Assembly: GCA_016871275.1 (NCBI GenBank)
Contig: VFZG01000001.1
Coordinates: 1 to 42,333 of the forward strand
Reading direction: 5' to 3'
DNA length: 42,333 nt
Source: Acidimicrobiia bacterium
GTDB taxonomy: Bacteria; Acidobacteriota; Vicinamibacteria; Vicinamibacterales; UBA2999
Shown: in pieces, positions 8,336 to 16,167 of the stretch
How positions within the stretch are numbered: position 1 is the first letter of the stretch
Layout of the letters: each line of letters begins with the position of its first letter
The notes under the pieces: model-generated
The model's database searches: none
What the model was told of the DNA's origin: nothing
The model's input: only the letters and a program-made list of their open reading frames with translations
Made by a program: the position numbers and the translations under genes

Positions 8336-8950
8336 ATGAACCTGCCGAACACGCTGAGCGTCGCCCGCATTTTCCTCGTGCCGGTGCTCGTGTCCGTGCT
8401 CCTGACGAAGTTCGAGGGTCGGCTGGTACTGGGATTGCCGGTCGAACTGGTCGCGGCGGCCATTTTCGGCATCGCCTCCCTGACTGACTGGCTGGACGGC
8501 TATCTGGCGCGCCGCCGCCAGCAGGTCACGACCGTCGGGCAGATTCTCGACCCGCTCGCCGACAAGCTGCTGATCTCCGCCACGCTGATCTCGCTTGTGC
8601 AGCTCGACCTGGTGCAGTCCTGGATGGTCGCGGTGATCATCGGCCGCGAGATTGCCGTCACCGGTCTCCGGAACCTCGCCTATTCGCGCGGCCTCAGCAT
8701 GCCGGCGTCAGGTCTCGGCAAGCTCAAGATGGCGTCGCAGGTCACCGCCATCCTGCTGCTGTTGCTGGGGTGGGAGCGATTGCCGCTGCTGCTGCTGCTG
8801 GGACAGGCCGCGATGTGGGTCGTGCTGATCACCGCCGTGGTCTCCGCGATCGACTACTACCGCGGGTTCCAGCGCGCGATGATCAGCTGCAGCGCGAAGA
8901 TTGCCGACTTCGAGTCAGCCAAGGCCGCCCGCGAAAAGAAAATCAGCTAA
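8336..8950 (+). CDS. pgsA: CDP-diacylglycerol-glycerol-3-phosphate 3-phosphatidyltransferase
   Basis: Membrane enzyme making phosphatidylglycerol phosphate, the committed step to PG and cardiolipin. The complete CDP-alcohol phosphotransferase signature is present: D51, D54-G55, A58-R59, G68, D72 and D76 (DWLDGYLARR ... GQILDPLAD). The N-terminus MNLPNTLSVARIFLVP is the family's usual start. About five hydrophobic segments follow in 204 residues, a little longer than usual at the C-terminus. A TAGAAT hexamer at 8286-8291 could be a -10 element. The gene stands alone between divergent and convergent neighbours. Confidence 0.95.
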   Translation: MNLPNTLSVARIFLVPVLVSVLLTKFEGRLVLGLPVELVAAAIFGIASLTDWLDGYLARRRQQVTTVGQILDPLADKLLISATLISLVQLDLVQSWMVAVIIGREIAVTGLRNLAYSRGLSMPASGLGKLKMASQVTAILLLLLGWERLPLLLLLGQAAMWVVLITAVVSAIDYYRGFQRAMISCSAKIADFESAKAAREKKIS

Positions 8951-8952
8951 GC

Positions 8953-9714
8953 CTACGGTTGACGGCGCGGCACCGCCAGGTCGCCCATCTCGATGCCGCC
9001 GGACGCCCTGGTGACCATGACCTTCGACGTCAGCTCACCGGTGGACAACACGACCAACTCACCAATGTAGATGAGCGGCAGGCCGTTGCGTGTGTCGCGA
9101 TACACGGCGTAGCGTTCGCCGGCCACCACGCCGTGAAGCGTGCCGCGGTCGATGGACACCACATCGCCCTGGCCCACCATCACGCGGCCCTCGGCGCCAA
9201 ACAGCAGCGAGGCGCGATCCGTGAAATCGGGAGCCACGGTGTCGGCCGCCGCGGAGGTGGGCAGCGTGATGGTGGCGTACGGCTCCAGAAAGTCACCGAT
9301 CTCAATCGAGTCACACGCGAAATCCACGTGGCCGATCGCATTGACTTCGTCCACGGCCTTGATGGTGACGATGCCGGTGAGGCGAACGTCGCCGAAGCCT
9401 TCGCCGGAGCGGGGGAACTTGCGCTCGTCGCCGTTGATGCGTCCGGTGAGGTATCGCTTGCCCGGTTCCAACCCATCGTCGGCCGAGCGTGCGATGACCA
9501 TCTCGCCGCCTGGGCTGATCGATCGGAAATGGTCGAGGTGATGCGCGCCCTTCACCACGATGCGGCGCGCCGGCCTGGCCACGGCAGGCAGATCCGTGCA
9601 CAGCACCATGTTGGGGGTGAGGGTCCAGGGCCCCGTGACGTCCCTGGGGGACTGGGCAAACACGGGAACTGCCGACAGCGAGAGGGCGGCGACGAAAACA
9701 GCGTAGGGACGCAT
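8953..9714 (-). CDS. exported protein of unknown function
   Basis: 253 residues with a clear signal peptide (MRPYAVFVAALSLSAVPVFA). No membrane segment follows, so the protein is probably periplasmic or on the outer membrane. The middle contains short beta-rich stretches (MVIARSADDGLEPGKRYLTGRI) and the C-terminal third (GDVVSIDRGTLHGVVAGERYAVYRD...GELVVLSTGELTSKVMV) resembles the small beta-barrel folds found in FlgT C-termini and behind some LysM proteins. This resemblance is weak. It follows bamD on the same strand with a 77-base gap and converges with pgsA, with 2 bases between them. Confidence 0.7.
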   Translation of the reverse strand: MRPYAVFVAALSLSAVPVFAQSPRDVTGPWTLTPNMVLCTDLPAVARPARRIVVKGAHHLDHFRSISPGGEMVIARSADDGLEPGKRYLTGRINGDERKFPRSGEGFGDVRLTGIVTIKAVDEVNAIGHVDFACDSIEIGDFLEPYATITLPTSAAADTVAPDFTDRASLLFGAEGRVMVGQGDVVSIDRGTLHGVVAGERYAVYRDTRNGLPLIYIGELVVLSTGELTSKVMVTRASGGIEMGDLAVPRRQP

Positions 9715-9791
9715 TCCAGGCCTACTTTCCGGAAGGGAGAGCGCGCTTGCGGACGATTATCGGCGCGAACGGACTGGAAGGCTAGGCCGGC

Positions 9792-10604
9792 CTAACTGCC
9801 GGCCTTGAGCTCCGAGACTCGCTTCTGGGCCAGCGCCAGAAACTCGGACTTTTCGAACTCCTTGAGCAGCCGCTCGAAGTACGGCAGGGCCTCGGCCTTC
9901 TTGCCGGCCTGTCCGTTGTCGGCTTCGCTGCGGTACAGCGACTCAGCCAGGTGGTAGTACACGGCGTCGCGATTCGTGTAGTTGGGATCGCTTGCCAGCA
10001 GGTCCTTGAAGCGATCGATCGCGCCGGGGTACCACCTGACGCGGAAATAGTAGAAGCCCACGCGATAATTCGCTTCGCTGAGACGATCGCGTGCCTCGCG
10101 TTCTTTGGCTCGCGCTTCGGGCATCAGCTTGCTGTTCGGGAAACGCTGCAAGAAGATTTCGATCTCCTTGATCGCATCCCTGGTGGCGGTCTGGTCCCGT
10201 TCCGGCGCCAGCATCTGCTCGGTGAACGAGGTGGCCAGCTGCAACTGCGCATAGTCGGCACGCGGGTGCGTGGGATAGAACTGCAGGAAGTCGCGGAACT
10301 CGTTCGCCGCCAGCAGCAGGTTTTCGGTGCCGCCGTCGCTGATAAAGGTGTCACCCAGCGCCAGTTTGGCGTCCGGGCGATAAGAGCTCTGCGGGTAGTT
10401 GTCGACCAGGTTTCGGAAGTACTCGCGCGATTCGAGCCACTTGCGCTCCTTGGCGCGTTCGGTGCCGCGGTCGAACAGGAACTTGTCGGCGTCCGCCGAT
10501 CCCGGCGGCAGTGCGGCGGGGCCCTTGGCGGCGCAGCCGGCAAGGCTCACCGTCAGCGCAAGCGCCAGCATGCGAAACCCACTCAATCCGAAATCCGGCA
10601 TCAT
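9792..10604 (-). CDS. bamD: outer membrane assembly lipoprotein BamD
   Basis: 270-residue lipoprotein. The signal peptide ends in the lipobox LAGC with C24 as the lipidated Cys. The mature part is built of TPR-like helical pairs: GTERAKERKWLESREYF, PQSSYRPDAKLALGDTF, NEFRDFLQFYPTHPRADYAQLQLA and EIFLQRFPNSKLMPEA. The spacing FPxS/YPxHP matches the BamD/YfiO (ComL) family. BamD is the essential lipoprotein partner of BamA in inserting outer membrane beta-barrels. The ATG overlaps the stop of the epimerase gene upstream. Length and motifs fit; some acidobacterial BamD-like proteins form paralogous groups, so the exact ortholog is not proven. Confidence 0.87.
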   Translation of the reverse strand: MMPDFGLSGFRMLALALTVSLAGCAAKGPAALPPGSADADKFLFDRGTERAKERKWLESREYFRNLVDNYPQSSYRPDAKLALGDTFISDGGTENLLLAANEFRDFLQFYPTHPRADYAQLQLATSFTEQMLAPERDQTATRDAIKEIEIFLQRFPNSKLMPEARAKEREARDRLSEANYRVGFYYFRVRWYPGAIDRFKDLLASDPNYTNRDAVYYHLAESLYRSEADNGQAGKKAEALPYFERLLKEFEKSEFLALAQKRVSELKAGS

Positions 10605-11542
10605 CTACTCGTCGCTTCCATCCAGCGCCACATGCGCTGCAGACCCTCTTCCAGGGTCACCGTCGGCGCAAAAGCCAGGTCGACTCGTGCCCGGGTCGTG
10701 TCGGCATAGGTGTCGCGCATATCGCCCTTTTGGGCGTCCTGTCGATCAATCTTCACGTCCCGGCCGGACACGTGAGCCAGCAGGTCGAAGACCTCCCGCA
10801 ACGACACGCGGGAGCCTCCACCAATATTGTAGGCGCGCCCGGGTACGCCTCGGACGGCGGCGTCCGCGGTCGCGCGCGCCGCGTCAGCCACGTAGGTATA
10901 GTCCCGGGTCTGGAGGCCGTCGCCGTACTGCACCAGCGGCTGGCCTTTCAGGATGGCGGAAAAGAACCGGTTGAACCCCATGTCGGGACGCTGGCGCGGT
11001 CCATAGACCGTGAAATAGCGCAGCGATACCGCCGGGACCCCGAAGTTCACGTGATAGAGGTGGCACAACTGCTCGGCCGCGAGCTTGGTGACGCCGTAGG
11101 GTGAAACCGGTCGAGGCAGAGCCGTCTCCACCATCGGGATTACCACGTCGTCTCCGTACACCGAGGAGCTCGACGCGTAGACCAGCCGCTCGATCCGTTG
11201 CCTGGCACAGGCTTCGAGCAGGCACTGAGTGGCATCGATGTTGAGCCCGGTGTAGACGCCGAATTCGGTGCCCCAGCTACGGCGGACTCCGGCCTGCGCC
11301 GCAAGGTGAAACACATGCGTGACGCCGCTGAGCAGCGCATCGAGATCGACCTGGCGCAGATCGCCCTCGACGAACTGATAGCCGGTCCGGCCGCGCAGGT
11401 GCTCGAGATTCCGCTCCTTCAGCGGCCGCGGGTAGAAATCGGTAAACGCGTCGATGGCGCGCACGCGCGCGCCGCGCTCGAGCAGCAGCTCACTGAGATG
11501 CGAGCCGATGAATCCGGCTCCGCCAGTGACCAGAGCATTCAT
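10601..11542 (-). CDS. NAD-dependent nucleotide-sugar epimerase/dehydratase
   Basis: 313-residue extended SDR. The NAD-binding TGGAGFIG is at 6-13, the catalytic Ser region YASSSSVYG at 122-130, and the YxxxK pair at Y149/K153 (SPYGVTK). RYFTVYGPRQRPDMGFNRF is the substrate loop seen in UDP-glucose, UDP-glucuronate and related 4-epimerases. The exact sugar is not readable. It overlaps the thioesterase upstream (ATGA) and bamD downstream. Together with the mutase/nucleotidyltransferase pair at 5.8-8.3 kb it suggests nearby envelope polysaccharide synthesis. Confidence 0.9.
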   Translation of the reverse strand: MNALVTGGAGFIGSHLSELLLERGARVRAIDAFTDFYPRPLKERNLEHLRGRTGYQFVEGDLRQVDLDALLSGVTHVFHLAAQAGVRRSWGTEFGVYTGLNIDATQCLLEACARQRIERLVYASSSSVYGDDVVIPMVETALPRPVSPYGVTKLAAEQLCHLYHVNFGVPAVSLRYFTVYGPRQRPDMGFNRFFSAILKGQPLVQYGDGLQTRDYTYVADAARATADAAVRGVPGRAYNIGGGSRVSLREVFDLLAHVSGRDVKIDRQDAQKGDMRDTYADTTRARVDLAFAPTVTLEEGLQRMWRWMEATSR

Positions 11543-11976
11543 GCGAACAGTTCCTTTACGCGATCCGGCATCCGGACCGGGCGGCCCTCTCGGTCGACGG
11601 TCGCGTGCACGGTGTATCCGGTGGCCAGCTGCGCCCCGTCGGCGCGCCGGATCGCCTGGTAGTCGAATTGCACGCGGACGGGCGACAAGCGCTTCGCCCC
11701 CGTCCTGATTTCGACATCATCGTCGTATTGGGCGCCCAGCCGATACTCACAGTGCGCCTCGATGACCGGCAGTCGAATGCCGTCCGCTTCCATCTCGCGA
11801 TAGGTCACGCCGGTGTCACGGAGCCAATCCGTACGGCCAATCTCGAACCACACCAGGTAGTTCGAGTGATAGACCACGCCCATCTGGTCGGTCTCCTGGT
11901 AGCGCACGCGCACGTTCGATGTCGTGTGTCGACCCGCGCTGCCGGCGGCCTGCCCTGAACGAAGTCGAAGCGTCAT
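11539..11976 (-). CDS. ybgC: acyl-CoA thioesterase, YbgC/4HBT family
   Basis: 145-residue hotdog-fold thioesterase. The signature VRYQETDQMGVVYHSNYLVWFE has the catalytic Asp at D30. The ATG at 11976 overlaps the rpe stop (ATGA). The first roughly 12 residues (MTLRLRSGQAAG) are not part of the fold; they are the translation of a dispersed repeat lying on this gene junction. A GTG at codon 22 (NVRVRYQETD) is a possible shorter start closer to family length. In other bacteria YbgC-type enzymes act on short or long acyl-CoA and sit with Tol-Pal genes; here the neighbours are rpe, the epimerase and bamD. Confidence 0.88.
   Translation of the reverse strand: MTLRLRSGQAAGSAGRHTTSNVRVRYQETDQMGVVYHSNYLVWFEIGRTDWLRDTGVTYREMEADGIRLPVIEAHCEYRLGAQYDDDVEIRTGAKRLSPVRVQFDYQAIRRADGAQLATGYTVHATVDREGRPVRMPDRVKELFA
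11948..11970 (-). repeat. dispersed 23-bp repeat, copy 1 (in frame with the thioesterase start)
   Basis: The minus strand reads CTTCGACTTCGTTCAGGGC and four more bases, translated as LRLRSGQA at the start of the thioesterase. A diverged copy (17 of 23 positions identical) lies at 21520-21542. I recall this kind of element scattered through GC-rich Acidobacteria and Chloroflexi genomes, but its copy number here cannot be checked. Confidence 0.55.
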
Positions 11977-12662
11977 TGGGGGAGGGCCGCTTCAGCCTTG
12001 GCCTTGATGGCTCGCGCGGCACGTTCTGCGTCGGGCGTGCCGAAGATGGCGTTGCCGGCCACCAGCCATTCGGCGCCGGCTCTGACGACGCTTTCGACGG
12101 TGTCAAGGTCGACGCCGCCGTCGACTTCTATCGGCGCGCTGTTGCCGGCGCGATTCAACAGGGCTCGCACCGCGCCGACCTTCTTGAGGCTGTTGGGAAT
12201 GAACACCTGACCGCCAAAGCCGGGATTGACCGACATGACCAGCACGAAATCAACCTCGGCGGCGATCTCTTCGATCGACGACACCGGCGTCGACGGATTC
12301 AGGACCACTCCCGCCATGGCGCCGAGTGTCTTGATCTGGCTGATCGTGCGGTGCAGGTGGGGGAGCACCTCGACGTGGACCGAGACCATGTTCGCGCCGG
12401 CCTCGATGAACGGCTCGATGTAGCGATCCGGATCCTCGATCATCAGGTGCACGTCGAGCGGCAGCCGCGTGACCTTGCGCAGCGACTTCACGACGGCTAC
12501 GCCAATGGTGATGTTGGGGACGAAGTGCCCGTCCATCACGTCGACGTGCACCTGGTCGGCGCCCCCGCGCGTCACGGCGGCGATCTCGGCGCCAAGATTG
12601 GCGAAGTCGGCGGCGAGAATCGACGGTGCGAGCCGAATGGCTGGTGCGGAGCGAGAGGTCAC
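11973..12662 (-). CDS. rpe: ribulose-phosphate 3-epimerase
   Basis: Interconverts ribulose 5-phosphate and xylulose 5-phosphate. The TIM-barrel signatures are all present: LAPSILAADFANLG (11-24), VHVDVMDGHFVPN (38-50, metal-binding and catalytic Asp), DVHLMI (70-75), VNPGFGGQVFIP and EVDGGVD. The frame is open to an ATG at 12716, but that would overlap the PASTA gene by 29 bases. A GTG at 12662 gives 229 residues, the usual length, and is preferred. It overlaps the next gene's ATG by four bases. Its position after def-fmt-rsmB-PASTA matches the widespread def-fmt-rsmB-pknB-rpe order. Confidence 0.94.
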   Translation of the reverse strand: MTSRSAPAIRLAPSILAADFANLGAEIAAVTRGGADQVHVDVMDGHFVPNITIGVAVVKSLRKVTRLPLDVHLMIEDPDRYIEPFIEAGANMVSVHVEVLPHLHRTISQIKTLGAMAGVVLNPSTPVSSIEEIAAEVDFVLVMSVNPGFGGQVFIPNSLKKVGAVRALLNRAGNSAPIEVDGGVDLDTVESVVRAGAEWLVAGNAIFGTPDAERAARAIKAKAEAALPQ

Positions 12663-12687
12663 GCGAGCCTGGCCTCGAGTTGGAGAA

Positions 12688-13416
12688 TCATCGGCTGACC
12701 TCGAGCGCGATCGCATCGCCGGGGTGGACCTGGTAGCCGCCGGCCGGCGTCTGCCGGACGACCACGCCGGGTGGAATTGACGACGCCGTCGATTGCGCGG
12801 TGATCGACACGCGGAAACCGCGAATGCGCATGAGGTCGGCGGCCCGGTCGCCGTTCAAGCCGATCAGATCCGGCATGAGGTAGCTGGCGCGATCCTCACC
12901 GCGATTCACCAGCAGCCGGACTTCTGCGGTCTGCGTCGCGGCTGGAGGATCCTGCGCCACCACCACGTCCGGCGCGTACAACGCGGATCGGATCTCGGAC
13001 ACGGTGCCGACCAGCAGGCCCTCCTGCGCGACGCGAATCTCCGCCGAGCGCTGCGTTTCGCCGAGCAGGTTCGGCGCACGCACGATGTGCGCGCCGGCGC
13101 TGATCCAGACGCGAATACTGCGCTGACGGCGGGCCGCCGAACCGGCGGCCGGATCCTGCCCAATCACCATTCCGGCCGGCACCTTGGCATCAGGACGGCG
13201 GGCCTCGTCCATTCGCAGTTGCAGGTCGAGCCCCGAGGCCAGCGCGGTCGCATCAGGCATCGATTTGCCCACCAGGTCGGGAACCGTCACTTGGCGCGCG
13301 CGTATCGCCACGCGCATGGCAATGCCGGCGAACAGGAGAAACGTCGCGGCGAGGGCGCCCGCGAGGACCAGAATCTTGCCGTAGTTCCAGATCCGGGTTC
13401 GAAGGGCAGTGGACAA
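12688..13416 (-). CDS. single-pass membrane protein with three PASTA domains
   Basis: 242 residues: a short cytoplasmic tail, one membrane segment (about 14-37) and three PASTA repeats (about 42-108, 110-172, 180-242). Each repeat has the pattern V-P-D/N-L-G...G-x-V...Q-x-P-A-G (VTVPDLVGKSMPDA, APNLLGETQRSA, MPDLIGLNGDRA). PASTA domains bind muropeptides or beta-lactams in PknB kinases and PBPs. Here no kinase or transpeptidase domain is attached. The start is a TTG at 13416, directly after the rsmB stop (TGATTG). The gene occupies the slot where many bacteria have the PASTA kinase between rsmB and rpe, so it may be a kinase that lost its catalytic half or an independent wall sensor. Confidence 0.9.
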   Translation of the reverse strand: MSTALRTRIWNYGKILVLAGALAATFLLFAGIAMRVAIRARQVTVPDLVGKSMPDATALASGLDLQLRMDEARRPDAKVPAGMVIGQDPAAGSAARRQRSIRVWISAGAHIVRAPNLLGETQRSAEIRVAQEGLLVGTVSEIRSALYAPDVVVAQDPPAATQTAEVRLLVNRGEDRASYLMPDLIGLNGDRAADLMRIRGFRVSITAQSTASSIPPGVVVRQTPAGGYQVHPGDAIALEVSR

Positions 13417-14703
13417 TCAACCAATGGTACTACGACGCAGCACTGCGCCAAAGAACGCTTCCAGCCCGTCGCGGAACGGCAGCGTCTGGTGTCGACGATG
13501 CAGCGAGAAGTCGCTGCGCTCTGCAAGAAAGGCCGTCACCACGTCGTCGTTTTCCTCCGGCTCACTCGAGCAGGTCGCATAGACCAGCGTGCCGCCAGGC
13601 GTGACCAGGCCGGCCGCCCTGGCCAGCAACGCGCGCTGGCCCACGGCGAATCGGTCCAGGTCGCCCGGCGCCCGGCGCCACTTGATGTCGGGATCGCGCC
13701 GCACCGTGCCGAGGCCCGAACACGGCGCGTCGATCACCACCCGCGCAAAGGGCCGTGCCTCGAAGGGCAGCGGGCCGTCTGCGGGAATCAAGGCGGTGGT
13801 CGCATTCGGCACGCGGCAGCGTTCGAGCGTGCGCTGCAGCAGCCTGACCCGCTTCAGGCGCACGTCGCACGCTACGACCGTGCCGTGCGCGCCGGCAGCG
13901 GCACTGAGGGCGAGCGTCTTGCCACCCGGAGAAGCACAGACGTCGAGCACGCGGTCGCCAGGTTGGGTCTCGGCGAGCTCAGCAATCAGTTGCGAGGCCT
14001 CATCCTGCACCAGGAACAGCCCGTCGCTGAAGGCCGGCGTGCTCAAGGCGTTGCCGGTCGTGACCTCGAGCCCGTAGCGGGCCCGACTGGTGGGCGTAGT
14101 CGCGACCCCCTGCGCGGCGAGAGCCGAGGCGACCGCCTCGCGAGTGGCCAGGTGCCGATTGACGGCCAGGCACATGGAGGGGGCGCGATTGTTGAACGCG
14201 ACCCACTGCTCGGCGTGGTCAGCGCCGTGGCGCTCAACCCACCGTTCCACGAGCCACCGCGGATGTGAGTGCACGACCGAGAGGTAGTCGAGCGTCTCGG
14301 TTCTGTCGGGCCATGTCAGCCGACCAAGGTCTCGGCTTAGCCCACGCAGCACGGCATTCGTCAGGCCGGACGCACTCGACTTACCGGAACGGCGCGTGAG
14401 CTCGACGGCATCGTTGATGATCGCCGAGGCCGGCAACCGCGAGAGATAGAGGAGCTGATAGGCGCCCAGGCGCAGCACGCGTTGTATTGCCGGCTCAACG
14501 GCGCGCCGTTGATACTTCTGCAACTGAAAGTCGAGCGCACCCTGCATGCGCAGCGTGCCCCCGACCAGCTCGAGCAGCAGCGCGCGGTCGCGATCGTCAC
14601 GGAGCGTGTGTCGCACCTGCGCCACGGCGGCGCCAAGATCCATCGCGCCCTCGTCGATCGACGCCAACGCGTCCAGCGCCGCTCGTCGAGCGGGCGCGAT
14701 CAT
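13417..14703 (-). CDS. rsmB: 16S rRNA m5C967 methyltransferase
   Basis: 428 residues. An N-terminal NusB-like RNA-binding domain (about 1-140) is followed by the class I SAM-dependent methyltransferase domain. Motif I is VLDVCASPGGKT (252-263). Motif IV DAPCSGLGTVRRDPD carries C328 and motif VI YATCSSEPEEN carries the catalytic C378. This two-cysteine arrangement is specific for RNA m5C methyltransferases. It overlaps fmt upstream by four bases and abuts the PASTA gene downstream. Confidence 0.95.
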   Translation of the reverse strand: MIAPARRAALDALASIDEGAMDLGAAVAQVRHTLRDDRDRALLLELVGGTLRMQGALDFQLQKYQRRAVEPAIQRVLRLGAYQLLYLSRLPASAIINDAVELTRRSGKSSASGLTNAVLRGLSRDLGRLTWPDRTETLDYLSVVHSHPRWLVERWVERHGADHAEQWVAFNNRAPSMCLAVNRHLATREAVASALAAQGVATTPTSRARYGLEVTTGNALSTPAFSDGLFLVQDEASQLIAELAETQPGDRVLDVCASPGGKTLALSAAAGAHGTVVACDVRLKRVRLLQRTLERCRVPNATTALIPADGPLPFEARPFARVVIDAPCSGLGTVRRDPDIKWRRAPGDLDRFAVGQRALLARAAGLVTPGGTLVYATCSSEPEENDDVVTAFLAERSDFSLHRRHQTLPFRDGLEAFFGAVLRRSTIG

Positions 14704-15650
14704 GACGCGCCGAATCGAGCGCCGGGAACCAGGTGTCTGGACGCCATCGCGTCGCGGGCGCTCATCACGCGCTTGCCCTCGAGCTGAATGTCGAGCAGCT
14801 CGACCATAGTACCGCCACCCGCCGCAACATGGAGACCGTCGTTGGCGGATGCCGCGACGATGGTCCCTGGATCGGCGCCGTGTGCGGGCCGCGATGACAG
14901 CCGCGAGCGATGCAGGATGTGCCGCCTCCCGGAGAGGTAGGTAAAGGCGTGCGGCCAGGGCCAGAGACCGCGGATCAGGTTATGAATCCGACTGGCCGGC
15001 AGCGACCAGTCGATTCGCCCTTCGATCTTGGTGATCTTTGGCGCGCAGGTGACACGTGATTCGTCCTGCGGGGTTTCCGGCACGGAGCCGCGCTCGAGGG
15101 CGTCAAGCGTCTCCACCAGCAGCTCGGCCCCCTGGATCGCCAGCCGCGACTCGACGGCCATCGTCGTCTCGTCCCCGGCAATCGGGACCCGCACCGCCGC
15201 CAGCACTGGCCCGGCGTCGAGCGCCTTGACCACACGCATGATGGTGACGCCGGTCTCAGCATCGCCGTTGATGACGGCGCGATGCACCGGTGAGGCGCCA
15301 CGGTAGCTGGGCAGCAGGGACGCGTGCACGTTGATCAACCCCAGCCGCGGCGTCTCGAGCAACCAGTCCGGAAGGATCTTCCCGTAGGCGGCGACGACGC
15401 CGATGTCGGCGGCGAGCGAGGCGAGGGTGGGTTCGAACAGGTCGCGCCCAAGCTTCTCGGGCTGGAAGGCGGGGAGGCGGTGCGACACGGCGAGCGATTT
15501 GACCGGTCCGACGGTCAGTTGTTGACCACGTCCGCGCGGCCGATCTGGCTGCGTCACGACCCCGACGACCGCGTGGGACGAGGCGAGCAGACGCTCGAGT
15601 GTCGGCACGGCGAAGCCGGGCGTGCCGAAGAGCACTACCCGAAGGGCCAT
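14700..15650 (-). CDS. fmt: methionyl-tRNA formyltransferase
   Basis: Formylates initiator Met-tRNA with 10-formyl-THF. 316 residues, family length. Catalytic N107, H109 and D145 sit in INVHASLLPSYRGASPV and ALDAGPVL. The N-terminal FGTPGFAVPTLERLL and VTQPDRPRGRGQ are diagnostic, and the C-terminal beta-barrel domain begins near residue 205. It starts 4 bases after the def stop, giving the common def-fmt order. Confidence 0.96.
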   Translation of the reverse strand: MALRVVLFGTPGFAVPTLERLLASSHAVVGVVTQPDRPRGRGQQLTVGPVKSLAVSHRLPAFQPEKLGRDLFEPTLASLAADIGVVAAYGKILPDWLLETPRLGLINVHASLLPSYRGASPVHRAVINGDAETGVTIMRVVKALDAGPVLAAVRVPIAGDETTMAVESRLAIQGAELLVETLDALERGSVPETPQDESRVTCAPKITKIEGRIDWSLPASRIHNLIRGLWPWPHAFTYLSGRRHILHRSRLSSRPAHGADPGTIVAASANDGLHVAAGGGTMVELLDIQLEGKRVMSARDAMASRHLVPGARFGAS

Positions 15651-15654
15651 TGCC

Positions 15655-16164
15655 TCACCATTGGCCGGCTTTCGACAGCTTCTTGATCTTGCGCAGGATC
15701 AGGTCGCGCGCAATGCCGCGGAGACGGTCGACGAACAGGCACGAGTTGAGGTGATCGACCTCGTGCTGGAGCGCGCGCGCCAGCAGGCCAGTGCCGTCGA
15801 GGGTGTACTCCTCCCCCTGGCGGTTGAGTCCCTTGACCACCACACGCCTGGGCCTCGCCACCGTGGCGGTGAAGCCGGGCACGCTCAGACACCCCTCCTC
15901 TTCGAGCTGCATGCCATCGCGCTCGACGAACTCGGGGTTGATCATCACCTGCAGGGCGGTGGGGTCCTTCCCAAGGGACAGGTCGATGACAAAGATGCGG
16001 AGCGAGACGCCGACCTGCGGGGCCGCCAGGCCAATGCCCGGGGCGGCGTACATGGTCGCGATCATGTCGTCGATGAGCGTGTCGATTTCCGGGGTGATGG
16101 CGTCGACGGCCCGCGCCGGCTCGCAGAGGATGGAATCCCCGAGCCGCAGGATGGGGCGAAGCAC
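15655..16164 (-). CDS. def: peptide deformylase
   Basis: Removes the formyl group from nascent proteins. 169 residues. The three metal-site motifs are complete: GIGLAAPQVG (43-52), EEGCLSVPG with C92, and QHEVDHL with H134 and H138 and the catalytic Glu between them. Three bases separate it from the aroC stop and four from fmt, so all three are co-transcribed. Confidence 0.97.
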   Translation of the reverse strand: MLRPILRLGDSILCEPARAVDAITPEIDTLIDDMIATMYAAPGIGLAAPQVGVSLRIFVIDLSLGKDPTALQVMINPEFVERDGMQLEEEGCLSVPGFTATVARPRRVVVKGLNRQGEEYTLDGTGLLARALQHEVDHLNSCLFVDRLRGIARDLILRKIKKLSKAGQW

Positions 16165-16167
16165 CGC

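Noticed and set aside
12793-14268. 491-residue plus-strand open frame opposite rsmB and the PASTA gene
   Set aside because: No family motifs; both opposite genes are well supported.
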